Origin: Symbiodinium natans
Lineage: Eukaryota > Sar > Dinophyceae > Suessiales > Symbiodiniaceae
Assembly: GCA_905221605.1 (NCBI GenBank)
Contig: CAJNDS010000267.1
Location: 64,001-128,000 of the forward strand
DNA length: 64,000 bases
Direction: 5' to 3'
The notes under the pieces are model-generated. The model was given only the letters and a program-made list of their open reading frames with translations, ran no database searches and had not been told where the DNA came from. A program made the position numbers and the translations under genes. This document shows positions 31,850-43,200 of the stretch, one piece after another (positions within the stretch are counted from its first letter, which is position 1; each line of letters starts with the position of its first letter).

Positions 31850-32605
31850 ATGGCCTTGCCAATGAAGACCGTGATGAAGAAGGTCATGAAGGCCAACCCA
31901 ATGAAGGCCAAGGCGGCGATGAAGGGAATGAAGGCCTGCAAGCTGAGGGGCATGCTGCATGCCATGTGCAGTAGGCCCATTAGGCTTCCGAGGCTGTTGT
32001 TGCTTGCACGTTCCTACCCGAGGTGATGAAGAAGAAGGCCATCAGCAAGATCGCTCGTGGCAAGCGCGCAAAGATGGTTGTCTTCAATGGGCGCAAGGAG
32101 AATCGGGATTGACTCAGACTTTGTTTGCAGTGTACGCGGAATGCTACAGTAAGCATCTGCAAAAGAAAGCTTGTTTTCGAACCTTGGCATGTCTGACTTC
32201 ATGGTTCAGTCGGAAAAAGGCCCTTTCATGTGGGTTTACGTGCTCTAGCTACGTAGGGTTTTGTAGGCGATGGCACCAGCAGCTTTTGCAGAGGAGAAGA
32301 CCTCGTCGGGCCTCAAGAAGACGCATCTCATGAAGAACAAGCGCGGCAAGGCGGGACGGAGAGATGCTAGGGGGTTGCTCACTGCCGTAGTGTCGGGGCA
32401 CAAACTTGATGACTTTCGCCAGGTCGTTACGAAGAAGCAGCACGCTGTGGGCGTGGCGCTCTTCAAGAAGATCGGCCAGCGCTGGCTCGACGCAGTCGCG
32501 ACGGCAAGGAAGGAGCTGGGGATCAAGGGCTTTTGCGCTGTTGGTGGAAAGAGCGCTCAGGGCAAGGCGCTTTATGCCAAGGCCAAAGCGCTTTACGCAG
32601 CTTGA
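31850..32605 (+). CDS. Small basic Lys/Ala/Met-rich protein, copy 4
   Basis: Exons 31850-31933, 32023-32097, 32294-32350 and 32423-32605. One substitution, Ala to Val at residue 8 (MKTVMKKV), distinguishes the protein. Two intron changes are informative: at 31952 the only possible phase-0 GT donor of intron 1 (GGC|GTGCTG in other copies) is AT, and at 32107-32108 the GT candidate of intron 2 (CGG|GTTTGA) is GA. The proposed GC and GA donors after AAG are intact. The downstream spacer is cut by a deletion at about 32790. Confidence 0.82.
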
Positions 32606-32790
32606 AAGGCGTGAGGACGTGAATGCTTTCGTGGTAGTTCATGGAGCAGAGTCCGAATGCCAGCAGCTGCTCAGGGTGTACAGCTGATCTTGTGTGCTCC
32701 GAGATCGCGGAAGCTCTTCTAGGAGCTCTTGCAAGAAGGAAGACCAACGCGGGGGATGAAAAGTCATGACATTGACATCATGGTGTGGTT

Positions 32791-33450
32791 GGCTTGTACT
32801 GCTGTGGCATCCGGGTACTGTTGTTAAAACGACAGCTCATTGGAACAACCACATGATCTTCCCTAGCCCCACATACCCCCCAGCAGAATCCAGGCACTCC
32901 AATTTGATGTTGTTTGGTCTTCTTGCTCGGGCTTAGGATTGTTTTGGGATGTTGAGGCTCCTTCTCAGGGGGACCTGCGGGAAGACGAACCCTTCAGGCT
33001 CCAGATCGTCATCTTCGACTGTGCCCAGCTCGACGGTATCGAGGCCCCAACTCATCGTCAATCATTTTTCCATTTCAGTCGGTTTCAAGCATTTTCAATG
33101 ACTTTCAATCATTTCCGAGCTCCAAATATAGTCGGAGACCCCGAGGCCTCGAGGCTCCCAAAATGCGAATGCGAATGCAGCGGCCATATGCGACCACGCT
33201 GTGGCAGCAGCGATGTTATGTCTCTACAGCGGGAGAAGTTCCCAGCGCTGGCGTTAGTGGGTTTTCGGGGTTCGCAATGCTTGTTTCCAGCGTTGTCACA
33301 GTGGCCCCCGAGCCGTGAATCCCGAACGCATCCCGCACACCGTCAGCGAGACTTGCAGTTAAACATGTTGTGGTGCCGAAGTGCTAAGACTGGTGGATAA
33401 GACGGTTTCACGGTCTCTCAGACTTCAGCTGCTTGTTGCCATATCCGCAG
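32791..33450. other. No gene seen downstream of the array
   Basis: Sequence after the deletion junction is unrelated to the array. A short TTTCA-rich tract (TTTTCAATGACTTTCAATCA and similar) lies at 33060-33115. The 153-codon frame 32939-33400 has no recognisable domain. Confidence 0.4.
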
Positions 33451-36420
33451 GTCTCGGCGGCGAAGTCCCTCACCAAGCTGACACAGGTGCCGTGGTTCTC
33501 ACTAGATCACCAGGTTAAGGGCTTGCTTTAGAAGTTTGATGCCCAACAGCCGCAAAGCCCTCAGTTTTTTTTTTGTCAGCTTTTTTCTAACAGGAGTCCA
33601 AGAGCGCGGGCGTGCAGATAGTCTTCAGCACCTTGGCTTAGTCGCTCTGCGAGCTCTCCAATCCCTGAACTTGAAATCCCTGTATACGCACTTATACACC
33701 CTACAAGCGCCAACGCCTGAACCCTCAAAGCTAAACCCCACATCGAATAAGCATCTCGAAGCTCTAAACCCTAAGCCCCCAAACCCTAAAGCCCGTCAAC
33801 CCTAAGCCACTTTAGGATTCAGGCCGCACCCTGCCACCCTGGACTGAACTGCAAGGCTCTGTGTCCAAGGAGCTGGCGCAGGACCCCACCCCCCCTTGTG
33901 TGTGTTTTTTGCGGCTTGCCGGAGATGGTGAACAGCATTGGGATCTTGGGCAGCTTGTGGCTTGGCGTTTTGCGCTTGCCTCCTTGGGTGATGCCGTGCT
34001 TGCCTCCTTGGGTGATGCCGTGCCCCTGGCGGAGGAGATGAAAAGCCGTGGCGTCATCCATGGAGACCACGCAGCTAGGCTGAAGGAGGGATTTCTCGTG
34101 GCTTCGTGGGCAAGGCCGATGAGACGGTGGCGGCAACCTTTCAGGTTTTTGATCGTCTAGATAGAGCTTGTGCGGCGTTCCTTGCCAGAAGACCCCTTTT
34201 CCGGCAATGAAGGTGGTTTACACAGGCTGAGGCTGGAGGCTCTGTGGACAGGGTTGTCAGAGCTGGCTCAGGACCTCTTCCCCGATATGGAAGCAGCAAT
34301 CTTCTACGTGGAGGAGGGAAGGGTCGGTCAGAGGGTGCCGCTGCTCCTCATGGCCCAAAGATGCGCGAGCTACCTGCAGCAAGCGGCAAGCTGAGTGTCT
34401 TGCCATGTCTTGCCCCCCTCGAAGGAGCTCGCCCTGCTGTATGCAAAAGCCATGGAAGGCCTGGCTTGCAGCGAAAGGGAACCCCGCGCCCGGCGTGTGC
34501 ACGTGAAGCCCAAATGATCGTGGCGGTTTAGGTGCCAAGGAGTCAGGCTTCACGAGGCCCCTTTGCCTGTGTCAGGCCTCTTCTCCTCGCTGCACCCGGC
34601 GATCCAGTACCACCAGACCGCACGCAAGGAGCAGGTGCAGAAGGGTTGGGACGGCTGGGAGTTGGGAGAATTCTTGACTTGGAGCCGAACCGATTGTCGC
34701 CTTTTACTGCCTCGTGTGTGCAACTGAGCCAGTTGTGTTCGGAGACGCGGGGGAAAATGGAGGTGGGGGGGCTCCGAAGGACAAAAGCGATACTTCTGGA
34801 TTGTTGTATGGCATCTCTGATGGTTTTGAGTGGCAGGTCAGCTTCGAGCCCTTCGGTGGCATCCTTGTCACCGATGATGCCAGGCGCCCTTCTGAGCTGC
34901 CGAGCCTGCTAGCTCTCTACGCCAAGCCCTGGAAGCCCTGGATGGTTCTGTCAGGCTGGGTTGCCCCTGGCGGTTCTGCACCCGCGCTGCTGGGCTGGAC
35001 TTGAGACAGTTGCGACAGCTGCGCGAATCTCACGGCGGGCCATTGCGTACTTTGATTCGTGTCGCACGCTTCTTTCCCTTGACGCCTCTGCAAGTATATC
35101 CCGAAGGGCCACCTACAGCCTAAACGCATCCGACCTGGTATACCAGGTTAGGACCATCATGTCAGGAACGTCCGAACGTCCCTCCCCGCACACATCCCGA
35201 GTGTTGGGGGTTGGTCCTGAGGACGATTGCCCGAACTAGGCCATAGTAGTCCTGGAGGCGGCCACCTTCACCCTAAGATACTTCTTGAGTTAGTTTGTTC
35301 AGGGAAAGTCGATGCCACTTCAAGCACGCAGTGGCCCCGATGTGCATGGTTTTCCCACTTTGGCTCCCTCTCAGCAGTCCCAGATGTATGAATCTGATGT
35401 CCTATTGCACCGCATCTACATGTTGGCATTGTTGGCATCACGAGCAGTTACCTGGATAGACGGCACAGCTGATGAGTTCATGAATGTGCATGAAGCGTGT
35501 GGGAACCTCAACCCAGGTCAGCATCACCAAGCACAGCACCCTACTCTGGTCGCCGCGAGCCTGGAAATCCCACCCGTTCAGAAACTTCATCTTCAAGTCC
35601 CGAGCTACCTACCTCCTATACCCTCCTTTAACTTTGCCTAAAACCCTAAAACCCTCAAATTTCTAAGGCGTGGGTTCTAGGTTCAGCTTATCCACGGGGG
35701 TGGCGGGACACGCCTGGTCAACCCCAAGGTCGCAGGAGAAGCACGAGGTGCTCTACTTGGTCCACACCGGATCCGTAGGCGCAGTGTGAGTCGTCTTTGG
35801 TCGCATGGGTTTAGGGTTTAAGGGTTGCGGGGTTTAGGGTTTAAGGGTTTCGGGGATTTGGGGTTCAGGGTTGGGAGCCACAGGTGCTTGTAAGCTCGCA
35901 AGGGTGGGGGTTGATGGGCGTAGGGGTTTCCGGGGTTTGGAGGTTTAGGGTTTCGGGGCTTTTGGGGTTTTGGAGGTTTAGGTTTTGTTTGGTTCAAGCC
36001 GGGCTTTGTTGTGGTACCTCGGTCATGTGCTCCCACCGTCTTTAATTTAGCCTTCGTCGAAAGTTCTCTTCTAAGTAGTCTCATGCCGGTTCCCCAAGCC
36101 TTGCTTACATACATATGCTTATGGGGCAGAAAAGGAGAGCTAAGAAGAATGCGGCTGCAGAATTATTCTGAATTTGGTGGTCGTGTTTCTGGTTTCCTTC
36201 AGGTCTAGCATTTAGGACCTATAGGGCTTGAGGGTTTAGGGGGCTAGCCTGGTTCACAGAGAGAGCACGGGAAGATCGCAAAGTTTTCGGAGGCATCTTC
36301 GAGTCGGTCCCCGAGGACAGGAAGCACTGGAAGTCACCAGTGGCGGCAGCTCGGGCAGTGCTCGGAGACATGCGGTTATGCAGTATAGCCGCTAGGGGCA
36401 TGAGTCTGGACCGAGGGTAG
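33451..36420 (+). CDS. Unrecognised multi-exon gene(s)
   Basis: Short exon-like stretches in + orientation: 33452-33487 (VSAAKSLTKLTQ), 33594-33635 (ESKSAGVQIVFSTL), 33856-33880 (SVSKELAQ), 34020-34085 (AEEMKSRGVIHGDHAARLKE), about 34215-34380 (RLRLEALWTGLSELAQDLFP then AAIFYVEEGRVGQRVP), 34425-34480 (ELALLYAKAMEGLACSE), 34570-34640 (GLFSSLHPAIQYHQTARKEQ), 34800-34870 (GISDGFEWQVSFEPFGGILV), 35690-35790 and 36250-36375 (FTERAREDRKVFGGIFESVP). They are bordered by AG|G acceptors and by CCCTAAA-like DNA upstream and TTTAGGG-like DNA downstream (clear around 35690-35800). I do not recognise the family and cannot say whether it is one gene or two. A 24-bp in-frame duplication at 33975-34022 gives LASLGDAV twice. 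Confidence 0.35.
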
Positions 36421-39400
36421 AGTTCAAAGGATTTCTTGCTTCTAGGGTTAGGGATTACGGCTTGCAATTGAAGAGCCTTGCTTACGTGTGTCAGAGCAGG
36501 AATTGAGGTGTTCGGTGAGGTTTTTTTGAGCTGCCGGCACCTGATCAAATGCCTTCATAGCGATTGGTCATGCACGCTTCGTTTGGGGGCTCAGAGTCCG
36601 AATGCGATGCATAGTTCCCAAGGTCTACGGCCATGGCCAGTTTCTGAACCTGGTTGCTTGGCCAGCATTATGCCATTAGACTTCCGACGGCGCGCAGGTA
36701 CCCGTGGTTCAAGGTTGGTTTCTGTCCGCAGCGGACGCAAATCGGCTCGTGGAAATCTAGTAGTAGGAAGATATCTTTCACCCCGCCCCCCAAGAAGCAA
36801 AACCCGAACTCCGTTCATTTCCGCTAACAGCTAATGCAGCCAGGCCCTTCTTTTGATGTACGTGTGGCATGTTCCTTTCATCTGTCTTTTGTAAATACGA
36901 CGGTTGGAGGCCAGTGATTCTTCTCCTAAAGCAACACATGAGAATCTTAACCCATTCTTCGTGACAATATTTCGAGTCAGCTTGTTTCAATTTTGTTTGG
37001 GCGAATGAGAAGGCCAAATTCAATCAAGATTCCACAAGAACCAGAAATTCAGAACCAGAACAATCAAAAAGACAATGCCCACGAAACAAACAAGACAAAG
37101 CCCACAAAAAGCCAGCACAAAACAAGCAATTTTCGGGAACTCCTGGGAACAAGGCTCGTAGCAGCCCAAGCTTCAAGCTTTATATTTTTGTTGTCTGGTT
37201 TGCTTTGTTTGTTTGTTTGTTTGGCATTCTGTGGCATTAATTGTTGCTTGGAATGCCGTAGAGATTGGAGAACTAGCAGCAGCGGATGGACACTGACCTG
37301 GAGCGAGTGTTCCTGGACGATCTTCTCACTTCTATAAGGCCACCCAATGCCTCCCCTAGGATCCCAAGGACTCTAGGCCGCAAGCAAACCTTGTATTCAG
37401 GAGATGTTGGTGAGCATCTTGGCTGAACAACGTTGCGGTGCTGAGTCGGCTTTGCGCCCTTTTAAACCGACGGCCCTCTGCCCTGTTCCCGGGGCATCAG
37501 CTGGTTTAGGATTAGGGTGTGCCGGTAAAGCAAGTTTCGGTATGGAGATGCGGGCTTGCCTGTCCACCGGTAATTGCAACACTAAATCAGTCTTGGCCTT
37601 GTATTGATCAGCGCAGGGCCACCAAACCCTAGAAGACACGGAGACCATTATTTGTCAAAAGGTTCTCCCAAAGCCACAAACAAAATTTGAGTTAGAATGT
37701 CCACCTAAAGTTGTCTGGCCCCGAACCCAAACCATGATGGATCCCTACCCCGTCCCCACCCTTGAGGCCGGAACTCCAAAGGCAATGCCGTTTGCCTGGA
37801 CAGCGGGGAGCTCATCGCCTGGGTGTGGGGCCCCAGGGAGGTGACGGTTGCCGCACTTTGCGCTTCACCTGGCACTTGCAAACACAAGGAAACTGTAGCA
37901 TGACTTTCAGCAAGCGAGGCACGTTGTCGAAGTCGGTAAGCTGTGTCGGAGCAATAGAAAGAGCGCACGAGCGCAAAACCAGAGATTGCAGAACAGAGAC
38001 TGAAGTAACTCAAGTGCTTGAACTTTTGGCATTTGGCGCTCTCACCTTGGCGCCAGAGACGTAGCGATGTTGATGAAGGCCAAGCCTCGACTTATGAATG
38101 TGATCTTGACGATTACTATTTTATCATCCTTTCTAGGATTGCTTCAGGGCTTCTTCCCAATGCCACGAGGACCGGGATCAGTGGCGCCGCATGTCCCGGC
38201 ACGAGCCGGCCGCGCGGCCGAACATACGTGGGGTTAATAGTAACAATAGACATACACATACTCATATTTACACTCATCATTTTTGTGCAAATGCGCACTC
38301 CGTCAGGATATTGGCCTTTGAAGATGTTGTGGTTGAAGGATTTGTGGGTCGGTTTAGGTTTGAGGATTGAGGGATGAGACCACACAACATGCCTTGTAGA
38401 ACCGGCCAAGGAACAGCTGCCCTCCCCTACCCAAATCGCAAATCTAAATCCCGAAACTCTGAACCCCAAAGCGCCCTTGATCCCCAAACGCCCAGACGCC
38501 GACAAGAATCTAAGAAGCCATCTAAACACACAGAACACACACTTGAAAACCCCAACCCTCCCCTAACCCCGAAACCCGAGTCCTGGATCCTAAACCCTAT
38601 GTCATGAAAAATATAGATTCGTAGTTCTAAGCAAAACGCTAGCAGGAACCGTAAGTAAAAGGAGTGGGAGTTGGAATAGGAGTGGTAGCAGTAGCAGTAA
38701 CAGACGCAGCAAGTATCAGTAAGTAGATACAAGATTTAGAGAATAGCAAATACATACCCAGTAGCAAGTCATAGTTCATCATGAAGGATTAACAACTCAA
38801 TGCCGATTAAATCATGACCAAGTAGCAAGAAGCACGTGGCAAATAGCAAGTGGCGCATGATATTTTGTACTGCAGCTATTGAAAAGACGAACAACTGCTA
38901 GTTGAGGGTTTGCTTTCACAGGCAACGTTTACTAGCTAGCGAGTGATATCAAAAGTTGACATGACATGGTACTTAATAGTGAGCCCGTGATCCAGAATCT
39001 AAAATCAATTAACAAAAATGACGAGAACTGACTAATCTGTGAACAACAGCTACACATGCATTAAGTTATACTTCTTCGGCAACAATTAACCCAAGTCGGT
39101 GATAGGTCATGGCGGCCAAGCTCCTGGAGGCGGCGATGTCGCAGCGACAGAACGAGTCCGGCTGGGACCCTGGTCGGTAGGGTTGGGATGCTGGGTGGGT
39201 TCGTGGTTGGGGGGGGGGGGGGGGGGGGGGTACACCCAATTGTTCATCTTCGTTGGCTTTTGTGATGAGGGGCCGCAAGCAACCATATCTCTTGCCTGGG
39301 TCGCTTCAAAGCAGGATGCGACAGCGAGCCTGGCTCCTTGCACCTTCCCTAACCTGTTAGGATTTCAGATGCCCATCCTAAAGCCCCTCCTTATAGCCGC

Positions 39401-40250
39401 CGATAGACTCTTAAACCCCCGCCCAAGTTGTAAGACTCGGTGCGGACAGGGAGTGCCGAGAACGGAGAAGTCAGCAGCGCTCTGTCTGGGGAGGTCTCCA
39501 ACCAGGCGGATGCTCTTTCGTCAGTTTCTTTTGAAGGTTTTGGACAGGGGGCTTTGCGCATGATGGCAGCTCTTGGGGCCTCTTGAAGGGGCACATGGAG
39601 CCCACAGACCCTAACACCCCAAAGGCCTCAAGCCCAAAACCCTGACCCTGCAGAGCTTCTGAGCTTCCCTCTCGAGTGTTGAGACAGTGATGGGAGTTGG
39701 CTAAAGGTGAGGGCGTTAGTACTTGAGGAGCTATCCAAATCACGAAAGCTAGCTCCTTCGGAGCTTGCGGGAGTTCTTGTTTACCACTTTGTTGTTGGGT
39801 CAAACAGCACTCAGGGGCCTTCATCTCCGATATATCGGAGGGGGTCCCCCCCCCCCCCTCACCCTTCCTGCTCTCAAGTTCAGTCTCAAGATGGGCAGGT
39901 CATGGCCCTTCTGGCTGCGAAGGCCACCTTGTCTGGAGCCAGTTGCAGTTGGGCCCTCTCCCATGACTGAGAGGTTCTGCAGGTTGGGGGGTTGGGTGTT
40001 TTTGCGGCCTTCGGGCCAGCTACTACATGAAGAGAAGACACCAGGGCTATCGGGTGCTCACATGGTCGCTAGAAACATCTCCCAAAGCTGGCAGTGGGTT
40101 TAGGGGCGAAGCATCTGCCGAAGCTCAGTCCGTCCCTTGAAAGCGCAGCTGGGTCTAAAGGTCCAAACCCCCAGCAACAAGCCTTCTTATTCCCTAAATC
40201 CCTCAACCCCTAACCGTCCCTAACCCCTCCCGAAGCCCGAAGCCCGAAAA
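36421..40250. other. Long stretch without a supportable gene
   Basis: No exon can be recognised. 37000-37260 and 38580-39080 are richer in A/T than the rest. A 22-nt G run lies at 39209-39230. C-rich heptamer-like sequence at 38400-38600 and again at 40180-40250 suggests intron acceptor arms. The frame at 39099-39563 crosses the G run and is not credible. Confidence 0.4.
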
Positions 40251-40254
40251 TGTA

Positions 40255-43200
40255 GCCGCAAGAAAAGGCGATGATGCAGCTGGGCTTCTTCGACCCGCTG
40301 CCACCGGGCACCCCGAGCTCGCTGCCGCTGCTGCCGGCCCGCCCCGACTGTGCGGTCTAGGGTTCAGTGCCCTAAAGGGTTTAGGCTTGAGGGTTCAGGG
40401 TTTAGGGCTGCAAGGGTTGAGGGTCTTTGTAGGGATTGAGCTTAACTTGTGGGGCTACGGTGCTGAGACTGCTTCTAGGGCATGTGGGGCTTGGAGAGGG
40501 CTTTAGGGCCAGAGAGGTTTGGCTGATAGTTTATGGAGATCTTAGGGTTTAGGTTCGCAGGATAAGGGTTCAGGGATTGTATGTTCTTCTAGTAGGGCTT
40601 ATTGGGTTAGGTCTATAGCGTATGGAGGCGTAGTGATTCGGTTTTTTTGAGGCGGACGGGATGACCAGAGGTGTGAGTCTTTGAGATTTTGTTTTCTTCT
40701 TTGGAACCGGTTCGACAAGTTGTCAAAGCGTTCCCTGGCGCTTCTGGATGCAGGCTTCGGATTAGTCGGGAATGATGGAGTTTGCAAGCTGAGCAGGGCA
40801 GGGAGAGGTGAGGCTTCTCCGATTATTGCAGAGTGTCTCTTCGGTCCGTCTAAAGTTTGGTGGCCCGGATCACTTCATCATGCGCGTGCACATGTGACAG
40901 CCTGTGCCCAATCTCCACCGCCCCTTCTGCGAAGGAGAGGCTGAAACAAGACTGCATTGTGGCCTTCCGCACCTACAGCTGCTGGACTTGGAGTACAAAG
41001 TGGGGCCAGAGGGAATGTGTGTCTGTGTGTGTGTTGTCTGGACTTTCCGTAGACATCCACGCATCAAAGGTCCCTTGGTCTCCAGGGTTGGGATTTGATT
41101 GTGTAGGGTTCTGTGGTTCCAAGACCTGGGCCTGGACATAGGTCCAGAACCCAATTCTTCAGATGTATGAACATCTGCCATGACCCTCCGCCAGGGCCAC
41201 CGAATTTAACGTGCTGGGGTTGATCTGGATTTTGGGCTACACTGAGCCGCCCCATTCGCCGCAGCTAAGGGCGCTTCACGGACGACGGACTGGAGGCCGC
41301 CTCCCACTCCAACACGCCCTAAGTGCCCCCCAAGCACCAAAACTCCTTAAACAGGAAGCTCAAAGCCCACCAGTAGGACTCAGCAGCTGTAGCGAAGCCC
41401 CCGAACCCTGAAGGTCATCGATCCCTACGACATCAAGAATGCGCTGATGTATGCTGGCGACCTGCCCAAGCTGTCTGGCTAGGCCTCGGTTTTAACCCAT
41501 CCAAGCATGGCCTGAATCCGACCCTCCCCCCTCTGAGCTCCATTGCCAAGGTATCTTTGGGGTGCAGCTGAACCATGAAAGGCTCTTCCCACTCAACGAG
41601 GCCCACTAGAGCTTCGGGATTCCGCTTGCGCCAAAGGGTGCAACGGCTTGTGCTGAGACTGGGGGGCTTTGGGCTGGCGTCGGGTTTCGCGGCCGAATGC
41701 GGACAACGTTTCGGGTTTTTTCCTCGCGCAGGAACGGCCGCTTTCAGGGATCCCAGAAGGGCCTGCTGGCGCTCCGATGTTCCCATTCTCCAAGATCGAT
41801 GATTCTCCTACGTCTGCGCTCGAATCCCGAAACACAAATGGTTCCTGGCGGTTTCTATTCGAGAGTCTGCTCATTTGTCGCAGAAACCTTGCAACCACTC
41901 CGAATCCTTCTGCCTCAGGCCGCTTTTATCCTCAAAGCTTCCAGGGTTGAGGCTTCATGGATGTTGGATTTTGGGCTCCCAACCCTCCCACAGCAGCTCA
42001 AGTCCAAACCCTCCCCACCCCCTTTGCCTTGGTGGCGGCGAGGCCCAGTTCGTGCATGTGGCCAACGAGGCGTTGCCCGGCCAAGATTTCTTTCAAAAGA
42101 GCAAAAAGAAAGGTTTTGGTGCTCTTGGAAGATGCGCGTGCGCTTGTGTGAGTCGTATGAGAGCATCCGAGTTCCAAGGTACATGACACGCTTCAGCTCC
42201 AGACAGATTGCGGCCTGGACTGCACCCATGTTGTTTGTGGCGTGTAGAATTCCTTCGAACACAGGAGCCTGAACAGCTACCAATCTCAAAGAGAGTGGCC
42301 ACTGATACCCATTAATGAGCATTCTGATCAACCGGGCCCTGTAGTGCCTCCCAAGCCGTGCTGCATGTGCGAATCAGGGTTATGACCCCGGAGTCCACGT
42401 GCTATAAGCAGGGTTGATGTTTTTATAGGAGTTGGCGACGTTGTAGGGCTTAGCTGCTTTAGGTGGAGTTGCCCGGGTTCCCAGCCGACGCTCGAAGCCC
42501 TTCACCCCAGGCCATCGCCGAGGATCTCTTCGGGAAGTTTGACGCGGACGGCTCAGGCCGTGTTTTCTCAGCCAGCCCGGGCCCACTAAAGCCCCAAAGC
42601 CTAAACGGGCCCAAACCAAAGCCAAACCACCTTTAGTCGCTGCCATCATTGGGAAATGCAATTTGTCGCGCAAACAGGATAGTAGTTTTCATTTGTGATG
42701 TGCAGCCATCCGCGTGTATCCACATATATAAGCGCTGCTACCAGAATGGAACCGTGGTGAGCTCGAAAGGCCTACTTTGGGAAACCAAACAGAGAAGTCA
42801 TTGGTATGCACTCAAGGGAGTAGGCTCACGAGCCTCAAGCCTGCTCTGCGTGAAACATCTCCGAGTCCCCAACTGGCAATGCTTCGCTGGCTGTCCCACA
42901 AATGCAACAAAGAGCAAACTGGCTGGAAAGGTCCACACCATTCACGCAAGCACTGCAGGGTGGACAAAGTGCCGAAATTCTCTGACTGCCTGTCAGGACG
43001 ATCAAAGACGGTCAGGCAATTGTGTCCCCTTCAACAATTTGGGTCATGTCCTCTGGCGTTCCCCCATTGGCCCATTGGCCCCCATGCCCTGCCATGGTTG
43101 GTCAACAGTGGGAAGCTGGCTTCAGCCCAAAAACCCAAACACCCGAACAAAAACCCCAAACCCAGCACCCTAGACCTGGCGCCCTCGCGCCGTGTATGCT

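Larger units (their letters stand above)
27545..32790 (+). repeat. Tandem gene array, four units of 1.36-1.41 kb
   Basis: Start codons at 27668, 29080, 30439 and 31850 give unit lengths of 1412, 1359 and 1411 bp. Exons, introns and spacers are all nearly identical between units. The first unit loses similarity upstream of about 27545. Unit 2's 3' spacer lacks short segments that are present after units 1 and 3. The last unit is cut at about 32790, where sequence from GTGGTTG jumps to GCTTGTACTGCTG, skipping about 115 bp present in the other spacers. Confidence 0.95.

Noticed and set aside
34020-34085. DEAD-box helicase motif (HGD in VIHGDHAARLKE)
   Set aside because: Only three residues match; no SAT, DEAD or RGxDxP motif is found in the neighbouring exons.
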